From contig CM076961.1 of assembly GCA_039566865.1 (NCBI GenBank), positions 1,991,501-2,055,500 on the forward strand: a stretch of 64,000 nucleotides of DNA, in the 5' to 3' direction. The DNA is from Aurelia coerulea. Taxonomy: Eukaryota; Cnidaria; Scyphozoa; Semaeostomeae; Ulmaridae. Below the pieces are notes generated by a model that did no database searches, was not told where the DNA came from, and was given only the letters and a program-made list of their open reading frames with translations. The position numbers and the translations under genes are program-made. Shown piece after piece: positions 43,259-55,200 of this stretch (its first letter is position 1; each line of letters opens with the position of its first letter).

Positions 43259-46200
43259 CTGGAATACAGAAATAAAGTTGCGTGATAATTACAAAGAAAA
43301 ATTGCCTGTTTGAAAAATCATGATAGCGAAAATATTCACTCTACCGGGTGTCCTAAAATGATGTATTACTGTTTGATTGCTTATATGTCGATAACCAATG
43401 AACCACCTTTCAAAAACTTTATTTTATTCGATTGCCGAAAGGCCAAATTGCATTCAAGAATGTTGGTTATGCTCTTACACCGATGTTTTCATGTCGAAAA
43501 GAAGATCGATAAACCTGCTAAAATTCAAGCCTTATATGGCATCATCATCAAGTGTGTTTTTAGTTGTTTTTTGAATTGGCACAAGGTAGAAATCTCCCTA
43601 ATACTTATGGGGATTTCTTGCCATACCTTAAGAGCTGAATAGGAAAATCCTTTTTTGGTATACTCCAGCTTATACTTCGGACTCTGAAGATCTCTGCAGA
43701 ATCGCGTGTTATAGCTGGAGTATTGGGATCTTCGTTGGAATTTGTGCCAGAGATTTTTCGGGCAAGTCTGTTCATGATCTTACAGGCCATAACGGCACAA
43801 CCTTGCTTTGCTATTCGGGAAGCATCATTTTTTCAAATGCCGTGCCTTTTCTTTATCCCCAGTCCTTTCTTACGAACAAGTTCCTTCGATGAATTCCGAT
43901 CGATTAAGCGTTAAGTTGACATCACGAGAATAGATAATAATTCTAAAATTCAAAGTCGGAATTGTGCATGATTTATTATTTCCTGTTAAACGTCAAGAAC
44001 TTATTCTTGTGCAACCAGTAGTTTCAATTTTTTCAACCGGATATTTTGATTCTTGAGTTTTTAACAAATTAGAAAAAGAAATTTCTAGCTGGAATAGGAT
44101 TAGAATTCCACAACTAAGGTTAAATGATAAATGTAATTGGCTTCAATGTCAACTGAAATTTTTCAATTTTTTGGATAACAAAATTCTTCGTTTGTAAACA
44201 GAAGAGATAAAATTCTAGGCTGATTTTAATTGTTATGATTGGAATGTACAAATTAGACATGAGAGCAAAAAGAGTTTCGAAAATCTTGTCTAAAATAAAA
44301 ATCTTAAGACGGGGGAAGCATGCATTAATCCTTAAAGGGGCTCCGTCGACAAAATGTAAACAAAACGATGATTTTTGCAGTTTTTTGAAGAGTGATATCA
44401 CACAGGATTTTCGTATTTTCTTCAAAATGAAAGTTACTGTTTGAGCATTAATCCTTGTACTTCACCAAGGAACAAACCAAACATTCATATCTTCTACGAT
44501 TGCTCGGATATAAGTGGATTTTTAACGGTCACTTTTTGGTGGCTTGGGTGAAGCCACCAAACAAACTGCAGAGAACAATGGATGAACAATGGATAAAGGC
44601 GAGGCGTGCGAGTTTACGGATTTGTTTACTGTTTGACGACGGAGCCCCTTTAAAGGCATTGAGTCATGGTAAATAGACCGCATAAACCCAACTTTCAAAA
44701 TTTGCTCAGTCATGATGACAGATTACGCCAATCTGACCCGGTACAACCCATCAAATTTCGGGTAATCGGTGTATTAAAGGGGCTCCGTCGTCAAACAGTA
44801 AACAAATCCGTAAACTCGCACGTGTCGGGGATTATCCATTGTTCATCCATTTGTTCTCTGCAGTTTGTTTGGTGGCTTCACCCAAGCCACCAAAAAGTAA
44901 CCGTTTAAAATCCACTTATATCCGAGCAATCGTAGAAGATATGAATGCTTGGCTTGTTCCTTAGTGAAGTACAATGATTTATGTCCAAACAGCAACTTTC
45001 ATTTTGAAAAAAATACGAAAATCCTGTGTGATATCACCTTTCAAAAACTGCAAAAATCATCGTTTTGTTTACATTTTGACGACGGAGCCCCTTTAAGCTA
45101 TCAAAAGCCCTACAAAAATTGAGAAATTTTACCTCGACTCCCTGTGTTCGAATAATTCCAGCCTGCAGCGCCATCACAGCCCCCTGCTTCCTGATTACGC
45201 GGAGGTGAACGTCTACTGCCAATGTTTTGCGAAGTCCCAATGTCATCAGTTTGTTTTACGGATGTCCCTGGGGAATGCTGATGTGGACTATTGGGTTTGA
45301 ATGAATGTGGAGATCGAGGGGAATACCCTGATGCGCAGGGCCGTGGTGATGGTTGCTCGTGTGGAGGAGATCTTTTACTTTGTGAACTTGAAGCTGAAGA
45401 ACTTGCAGTAGAACCAGGCTGTAGGAGAAGTAAAAAGAAAATAATTAGGAATAAAACATGCAAGGACTAGTCCTACTTGTGGATCGTTTTCTGTCTTTGC
45501 AAATGCTGTAGCTAATTTATTCTACCCAATGACACCATAGGGCTCAAATCTTTAAAATCTTTAAAAAGGTGGGTGTAAAGCTCTATGACATTTTCTTTGA
45601 ATATAATGGCTTGAAAGAAACTTGTGGTATTTTGCTGTAAATCTGCCGTGGAAATTGTTTAATATCTTGATTTTTTTCAAATGGCGGCAATTAATTCTTT
45701 TTGAAAAATTGGCAATTAATTCATGGAAAATTAAAAAATTAAAATCATTGTAAATCCTAAACCAATGGGGGAAAAATGATATAACCTTCAAGAAAACCAT
45801 AACTTATGAAGGTCTACAATATGGTGGCAAGCAGAAATTTGTAGCTTTTCTGGTTTAGGATTTAGACATTTGATGACGTCATAACCTCAAATTTAATAAA
45901 TGCGGCCATTTTGAAAATATGGGCCGAAGTACCTCCTCTACTTTATTTCCCTCCGTGGATCGATCGGATGCAAAACAGGCGGAAATATTTTGCTCAATGT
46001 TTTTAACAGGGAATTTGGTGTTGTCTGTGACAAAAATTTACCATGGTTTACAGTGAAGTTTTACGATTTATTGGCAATCGAAGTTTCTCCGACTTCATCG
46101 CGTAGTTTTTCTTCGATTTTTCTCTAACTTCTCGAAATTTTCATCTGTTTTATTTTCTCGATAAATTACGTTCTCCACTAGCAATCAGCTTGCGAAAGAT

Positions 46201-49200
46201 CTCATTTTGATGCGCGAGGGCTGCTCTTTTGATTTAGCCTCCTTCTGGTAAGGTAGATAGCCTCTATGTGATGCAGTGGAAGAAAAAATGGGCCTAAGCA
46301 GCGGCGGCTGCCGGAGCGGCGCTGTAAACACATCGTAACTCACTCCAAAGTCATTCTCCCGCTAAATAAGGTAAAGTAAGGTATTTAGCAGTAATATAGA
46401 GACAAGAAATGAAAACTACAGTTAATTTTGAACAATATTTGTAAACTTTATTTTCGAATAAAAAGACTTCTTGCCGATGAAAAACAAGTTTGAAATTTTG
46501 AACTGCCATATTTGAATTTTTGCGGAAAATATTCAGTCTCACAGGGCAATCACCTGAAAACAATTCAGCACGCAAAGGGTTAAAGGATTGCTGACATAAG
46601 GCCTCTAAGACCATGGGCTTGCAGAATGCTCAAAATTCGACCCAATGACAATGGTCAGTCTCAATGTTTTAGAAAGAAGTTGTTACAAAAAATGACAGAC
46701 AAGTTTTGCCAATCCGCTTCAAAAATTGCAAAAATGAATCAATTGCAGGGTACCTCAAGGGTATCCTCCTTTCTCTCTCTCTCTCTTAATCTCCACTCCA
46801 TTCTGCTTCGCTGTGAGAGTATTTGCCATCAATCACAAATAATTTCAAAATGGCGAACCGCGATAAGGTGGCTCACTACCAAGTAAAAATAGGCAAAAAC
46901 ACTAAAAACAATTGATTAAGGTGGCTCGCTACCAAAATAACGTTAAGGTGGCACACACTTGGTGTCCTATCGCTCATGGTCAGTCTGGTAATAAGAGCGC
47001 TATTATTATATATTTTGCAAAAAATCGGGCGAAGATTTGACCCTCGTGTGAATTTTTATCAGCCTAAGGGGGTAAAATTTGAGAAATCGAAGAAGACTAT
47101 CTAATGACATGGGGAGGGTAGAGCCAGGAAAATAGATGCGTTGCAAATACGGGCAGAAGTTCAGCGTCTGTTGACGGATAAACGGAGATAAGAGCTTTAG
47201 ATACGCCAGCTTAATCAAATATCATTTTGACAAGATAAAGCTTTCTGTTAAACGCCTTAAAGATGAAAAGGTTACCGATAGACTCTAAATAACTTGGAAG
47301 CACTACGATGAAAAAAATTATGGTCAATAAGCTTCGGATCACCCTCGCTATTCTGCCTAAGTTTGCAAACTCCTCTTCCCCTTACGAAAGATGTTGCTCT
47401 GTGTCGAAATAACGCAGACCTTGGAAAGTTGTCCTGGCTTGCCAATTTTAGTGAAAAAGGTAAGGGTATAGCCTTCCTATTTGCCCAAAAATCAGATTTT
47501 TAAAATCCGCCTATTTTAGCAAAATAGCAAAGCCTATAGCAAGGATTTTGAAAATCAGCCGATTTTGCGAAAAAGGTGAGCCTATAGCCTTATTTTTTGG
47601 TCAAAAATAAGGATTTGAAAATTGGCAGATTTTTGCGAAAGAGGTAAGCCTATATACAGCCTTACTTTTTGATGAAAATGAGCATTTTGACGACCATGGC
47701 CACTCGCTCGTGTATTCTGTTGGCAAGCACCACACAACAGTTTTACCTTAATAGAAAATTCTTAAAAGAATTAAAGAGAATTTCTGTGAGTTTCTCTCAC
47801 GAAAAACAAAAGTCACTCAACGCTTAGCAAATGAAATACTTTTCACGGTTGTGTTTCGTCTTTAACGAAAATAATATTTACTTGGTTAAAAATCGCATTC
47901 TTCTAGAATAAAATATTGTACATACGTTCAAAAATAACTCCCGGCTTGTTCATATCGTTGATTTGTTCTTCGCATGAAGTGAACTGACGAGTGTGCGACG
48001 AAACGTATTTCGGTTATTCAACGTTGCTCTTAATTGCAGCTATTAACTTATTGTCTTTCCATTCAGGGTTTCAGATCAATTGGTTTTTTCTCTTGCAGGA
48101 TTTAACAGATTTTTCCAAAGTTACAGGTTTATTTTAGTTGTTATTTTTGTTTTGCAGGTGTTACAAGTATCATGAGGTGTTATTCTAAGGCTATTTTAAC
48201 CCTCCCATTCTCAAATTATGAAAAACTTGTGAAAAAATTATTGTTAGTTCTCTTCAGCATACTTTTTCCATCGAATAGCTCATTTTGGAGAAAAAACAGG
48301 ATTACTTTTTTTACATGATTTTCCTCCTTAAGTTTTCTCAATACAAATTTCCTGTTGTTTAACCTCAAACGCCCATTGTTGCCAAATGGCACGCAAATAT
48401 TTGAGAAAAATGTTATGGTACTGACCAAGTCATACACAAAATATGATTTAATCTGCTACAATAGACAGGTTTCAGCTAGGGAATAAACCTAAGAAACATA
48501 TTTTTCAATCTTCACTCAACTTTATCTCCATTATTACAGTAAAAACCCGCACATAAGAACCTAAGATTTTGCACTCAGCTGTTTTAGGTTCTTATGCAAT
48601 GAGGCACATCCAGTAATCAGGGTGTAGGTTCTTAACAAAGGGAAATATGTGAATCTAAATCTTAGCCAAAACTTATTTACACTCTTGACCCTATCCATTT
48701 CAACCCAGGCTTACCGAGTTTACCCTTGCAGGCCCTGCCTATCACAGTTCTGTAAAAAGTGATGTTTTGGAGTTCAAGAAAGAGGTCGATTGGTAAACAG
48801 ATTGCATTTATTTCCTAATGAATGAATGAAACCCTTTATTAAGAACCTAGTTATGATATCAGGCTGAAATAGTTCTTATCCATTGGGTACAAAATATATG
48901 ATTTCAGGCTGAAGGTTCTTAATAAATGAAGGTTCTTATGTGCGGGTTTTTACTGTATCCTGTGACTATTTCAGTAAAGTACCAGCACAAAGATTCCTCT
49001 CCTTTTCAATGCTCAATATTTGTAATGAAACAGCTGTCAAACATCAAAAAGTTGCCGCATTCTAGTCCAATGACACCTCCTATACAGCAATACAAGGTGT
49101 AAAGTCCGGACCAAGGAAGCTAGGGAGTTGTGGAATATGTGTTGCCAAACGGCAACAGTGGGAATGAAAGGGTTCCTATTAGCCCCAAAAAGTGTAGAGC

Positions 49201-52200
49201 TGACTAGAAATACTCGCAAGAATTGGGTTAAAACAATCGATAGAAGAACAGCATAGGTTCCAAATCTTTAACTCAGCGTAAAAAGGTGGGCGTAAAATTC
49301 AATGATCTATTTCTTCTGATTGAATGGCTTGAAAGAAACTTTAGATACTTATCTATAATTCTACCGTTGGACTTTACAATTTTGAATATTTTCCAAATTT
49401 ATAGCGTATTTTACATTTCAGCTCATTTTAGGATGTGACGTCATCAAATTTCTAAATCATAAACCAGATGAGTGACAGATTTTTGCTTGATACCATATTG
49501 TAGGCATTCATAAACTATGGTTTTCTTCGAAATTATTTCATGTTGCGTCAAACAGTTTAGAAATTACGATGGTTTTAAGTTTTTTTGAAGATTTATCTTG
49601 AATTCTTGAAGAAAAGGAAAAACACGCTAATTCTAAAAAAAATTGAAGATTTCAGAAAAGTCCAACGGTAGAATTATAGAGAAATAGCTAAAGTTTCTTT
49701 GAAGTCATTCAGTTCAAAGAAATAGGTCACTCAATTTTACACCGGCCTTTTTAAAGATTTGGAACCTATGCTTAGAAGAACTCTGAAAAAATTGATAGAA
49801 CTTACTGGAGATCTGTGTTTTCTTTGATTTTCTTTCAACCATTGTAAATATGATTCACGTGCTACGACTTCTGTCATGGTTTCATCCGTTGTTTCCCAAT
49901 CTGTTGCTTTTAATTTGTCTCGTAACATTGCCTAATATAAAAAGAAAATAAATATTGATCATCAAAGAACAACTATGTACTGCCAGATTAGTAATAAAAA
50001 GGTGTATCTCTTGGACTATTGCAGAGCAACTCTTCCATCTTGACCACATACGAATCTTTACAATCAACTTTATAATGGAAAGAAACCCTGACCGGTTAGC
50101 GATGTCTTAAGCGACGGGAACCCTTTATTCACCCGGTATATTACTCTTACAAACGGGAAATTAGCTAGAAATTTCAGTCATTTAAGTGTGCCTAAACATC
50201 CAGATATCTCTAAGTTCTATATTACAGTAAAAACCCGCGTATAAGAACCTACAATTTTGCAAGTCAGCCTAACTAGGTTCTTATGTTTTGAGTATTTAGT
50301 GGGAAATGGGGCTGTTCAGGTTCTTAAATTGGTTCTTATTTTATTCATGGCTTTCAGGAATTTCTTTTATTCAGATTCAAACTTCAGGCCTATTATTTAG
50401 TGTCAGTTCATATTAGTTGAGTTTATGAGATATATTCCCTGATAGAAATTTGTGGAAGAATCATAAATGTTTATATAATCCAGATAAAATCTTTCAAAAG
50501 CTTCTCATCAGGTAATATAAACATTTTTTATTCTTCCACAAACTTCTGTTGTGAATAAGACCCCCCATGCTCCCTAAAAATAAGAACCTATTTCAAATTC
50601 CAGGCTGAATGGGTTCTTATATAATTGGGGTTTAATTCAAAATTTCAGCCTGTAGGTTCTTAATCCATTAGGTTCTTATACGCGGGTTTTTACTGTATCA
50701 CTCACCTCTTCCAGCAGTTGTTCCTCTGATTTTATGATGACTGAATTAAGCAGCCTTCTATCTGCAAGCTAAAAGAGAAGTTGACTCCATCAATAGCTGC
50801 AAGCTAAAAGAGAACTTTATTCCACCAATAGCAAATTAAGAAAATAAATACATTTAACCAGAGCTTAATTTAACCAAACACTCATGAGTGCACGGATTGT
50901 GGAAATTATTCAAATTTTTAAAGATAGGATTTTCCAGCATAGGTTCCAAATCTTTAAAAAGGCTGGTGTAAATTGAGTGACCTACTTCTTTGAACTGAAT
51001 GACTTCAAAGAAACTTTAGCTAATTCTCTATAATTCTACTGTTGGAATTTTCTGAAATCTTCGATATTTTCAGAATTAGAGTGTTTTTTCAAGAAAAAAA
51101 AAAAACTTAAAACCATCGTAATTTCTAAACTGTTTGACGTAACATGATATAATTTCGAAGGAAACCATAGTTTATGAATGCCTACAATATGGTATCAAGC
51201 AAAAGTCTGTCACTCATCTGGTTTATGATTTAGAAATTTGATGACGTCACATCCTCAAATGAGTTGAAATGCAAGATACACCGTAATTTCCAAAAATATT
51301 CAAAATTTCTGAAAAGTCCAACGGTAGAATTATAGATAAGTATCTAAAGTTTCTTTCAAGCCATTCAATCAGAAGAAATAGGTCATTCAATTTTACACCC
51401 ACCTTTTTACGCTGAGTTAAAGATTTGGAACCTATGCTGGATTTTCCTTGAAATGTCTCGGATGGTATCACTTTCCGATCTTATCTAACGATTTTCTGTT
51501 ACCAATGTCACAAGAAAATATTTAGCGAACGGTTCCATTACTCAACATAGGGCTCAAATCTTTAAAAAATATTGATGTAAAATTCTATTACAGTTTTCTT
51601 TGGAATAAATGCCTTGGAAGGAACTTAGGGTTTTTGCTGATCTGCCATGAAAATTTATTGATATCTTGATTAGTTTTAAAATGGCGGCATTTATTAAATT
51701 TGAGGCTAATGACATCATCAAATTTCTATATTCTAAACCAGAAAAGCTAAACATTTCTGCTTGCCACCAAATTGTAGACCTTCATAAATTATGGTTTTCC
51801 TGAAAGTTATATCATTTCCTCTATTGGTTTAGGATTTATGATGATTTACATTTTTTCAAAATTGTCTATGAATTTTTCAAAAATAATTAGATTGCCGCCA
51901 TTTTGAAAAAAGTCAAGATATCAAAATATTTCCACGGCAGATTTACAGCAAAGTACCATAAGTTCCTTTCCGGCCATTCAATTCAAAGAAAAATATCATC
52001 TAATTTTACACTCACCTTTTTAAAGATTTTAAAGATTTGAGGTAGTTTACAACAAAACAAGTAACTACAAGCGTTGCTTCTAGCTCTCTATTTGTATATA
52101 GGGTGTCCCAAAAAAAACATTTTTTTTGGGACACCCTGTATACCACCATTCAAGATGTACTCACCCCTGGTTTATATCCAGCTATGCCTAGGCCAACACC

Positions 52201-55200
52201 AACAGTAGGTGCATATGGATCAACAATAGAATTGTAATGAACATTTCCATGGTAGCTCAAACGCATAGGTGGGTTTTCTTCTGGGTTTATGTGTGATTGG
52301 CATACGAATGTGTTCATCGGATCTGCAAGAAAATTAACAACTCAGAATATATGTTTTGACGTGCATCAATAAAGAAATTTAGCAAGTTATGATTAACTGT
52401 GCTTTGTTTTCATAACGATGTAGCATTCGATAAAAACAAAAGAAGAATGTAGAATGAAGAATGTAGTATTTTAGAGTATTTTATAGGTAGTGTAATAGCT
52501 ATCGTATATTGTAAATTTCTAATTGATAATATAAAAGAAATTTAGCAAGTTATGATTAACTGTGCTTTGTTTTCATAACGATGTAGCATTCGATAAAAAC
52601 AAAAGAGGAATGTAGAATGAAGAATGTAGTATTTTAGAGTATTTTATAGGTAGTGTAATAGCTATCGTATATTGTAAATTTCTAATTGATAATATAAAAG
52701 AAATTTAGCAAGTTATGATTAACTGTGCTTTGTTTTCATAACGATGTAGCATTCGATAAAAACAAAAGAAGAATGTAGAATGAAGAATGTAGTATTTTAG
52801 AGTATTTTATAGGTAGTGTAATAGCTATCGTATATTGTAAATTTCTAATTGATAATATAAAAGAAATTTAGCAAGTTATGATTAACTGTGCTTTGTTTTC
52901 ATAACGATGTAGCATTCGATAAAAACAAAAGAAGAATGTAGAATGAAGAATGTAGTATTTTAGAGTATTTTATAGGTAGTGTAATAGCTATCGTATTGTA
53001 AATTTCTAATTGATAATATAAAAGAAATTTAGCAAGTTATGATTAACTGTGCTTTGTTTTCATAACGATGTAGCATTCGATAAAAACAAAAGAAGAATGT
53101 AGAATGAAGAATGTAGTATTTTAGAGTATTTTATAGGTAGTGTAATAGCTATCGTATATTGTAAATTTCTAATTGATAATATAAAAGAAATTTAGCAAGT
53201 TATGATTAACTGTGCTTTGTTTTCATAACGATGTAGCATTCGATAAAAACAAAAGAAGAATGTAGAATGAAGAATGTAGTATTTTAGAGTATTTTATAGG
53301 TAGTGTAATAGCTATCGTATATTGTAAATTTCTAATTGATAATATAAAAGAAATTTAGCAAGTTATGATTCGTTGTTTCACGTGTGGGCATATCTTTCTA
53401 CTTGAAGGGAGAAGGGAACCGTTTTTACTTGGGGGCAAAGGTCTTAAAATTGCAACACAAATAATTGAAAAGGTACTTTTAAACATGCCTTTAAGAGGCA
53501 AAAAACAGAGATTAAAGTGTAGAAAAAAGTAGAAAAGTGTAAAATGTAGAAAAAAGTAGAAAAGTGTAAAATGTAGAAAAAAGTAGAAAAAATGTAAAGT
53601 GTAAAAGAAAGTAGAAAAATGTAAAATGTAGAAAAAATGAAGAAACAACGCTAGAACCTTTTCTCTCACAATTTACGTGATTTCGACATTTTGAGAAAAA
53701 AGAAAGTGCTGTTTTGAAGCTTTCCTGTGCCATGAATCAACAACCACTTGTTCGATTGGCCAAAACAAGGTCTCAAACTCCAAATTGAAGCCTGCCCTAT
53801 GAAACTATGTAAAAAATGCGACACTTGAAGTTACAGCTCCTCCACAGCAGCAGTCCAAACGGGGGCATAATTCTTTGGGACACCCTGTATATTGCTGCTT
53901 GGTTTACAATATTGATCAAGGCTCGTCTTTACACTGAAAACAAGTTTTAAAAACGGAGGACGAAGAGTGCGATGATAAACGTTAGATTGAAGGGTTTTTA
54001 CATTAAGTTTTAAAAACCCTTCATTGCGCTTGGAAAACAAAGTTCATGCTAAGTTGTGAATTTCAATAACCAAATCTTGACCATAATCAGTGCTCACGAC
54101 CACAGTATTTTTATGTACTATCTTCAGGGTGTCCCAAAAAATTGTGCCCCGTTTGTCTGAAGATTGCGATAAAACGGCAAAAGATTCCCAAAAAACATTT
54201 GCATGATGTTGCTCTTCAGATGTTCAATTAAAGTTTGCTACGATCCCCATGAAAATCTGTTGACAAATGATGGAGCTATGACCTTCAGAAGACCAAATTT
54301 GCCGGATGACTAAAACCAGCAGTCGGCCATTTTGTTTTACTATTTTGCAGCAATAAATAACTTGATGGATTGAAAATGAAACAGCAGCCTCCAATTTCAT
54401 AGCTCTCGTGAAAATTCCGATAATCCTCGGAGAGTTCCAATAATTCTGACCTCACAGAAATTATTTCTTACTTCACGTGAAGATACTTATCATTGCAAAA
54501 TAGCAAGACAAATTGGCAGACCACTGGTTTCAGTCATCAGGCAAATTTGGTCTTCTGAAGGTCATAGCTCCATCATTTCTTCATGGAATTTTACGGGAAT
54601 GGTTGCATACTTTAATTGAATATCTGAAGAGCAGCGTTATGCAAAAGTTTGGCGAGAATCTTTTGCTGTTTTGTCACAATCTTTAGGCAAATGGGGCACA
54701 AATTTTTTGGGACATCCTGTACATTATACTGAAAACGTATTAAAAACCCTTCATTGTGCTTGGAAAATAAACTTTGAACTCCTAGACCAAACTCAATGCT
54801 CACAACAACAGTATTTGTAGATCATGTACTATCTACATTATACTGAAAATAAAAACCCTTCATTGTGCTTGAAAAATAAAATTTATCCAAAATTGCAATT
54901 TCAGTTTCCATACCCAGAACTCCTAGACCAAACTCAATGCTCACAACAACAGTATTTGTAGACTATGCACTATCTAGATTACTCTGAAAAACGCATTAAA
55001 AACCCTTCATTGTGCCGGAAAAATAAACTTTGAACTCCTAAACCAAACTCAATGCTCACAACAACAGTATTTGTAGACTATGTACTATCTAGATTACTCT
55101 GAAAAACGCATTAAAAACCCTTCATTGTGCCGGAAAAATAAACTTTGAACTCCAAGACCAAACTCAATGCTCACAACAACAGTATTTGTAGATCATGTAC

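Noticed and set aside
50706..50761. OTUD5 short exon starting at the TTGCAG acceptor
   Set aside because: That start gives a frame with an internal stop; the AG at 50770-50769 gives 21 codons in phase 0 matching the family.
52374..53370. CRISPR-like array
   Set aside because: Units are contiguous 163-bp tandem repeats without spacers, in an animal intron.
53355..53733. Minus-strand ORFs with [10 protein letters not shown] repeats
   Set aside because: Translation of a simple GTAGAAAAAGTG repeat.
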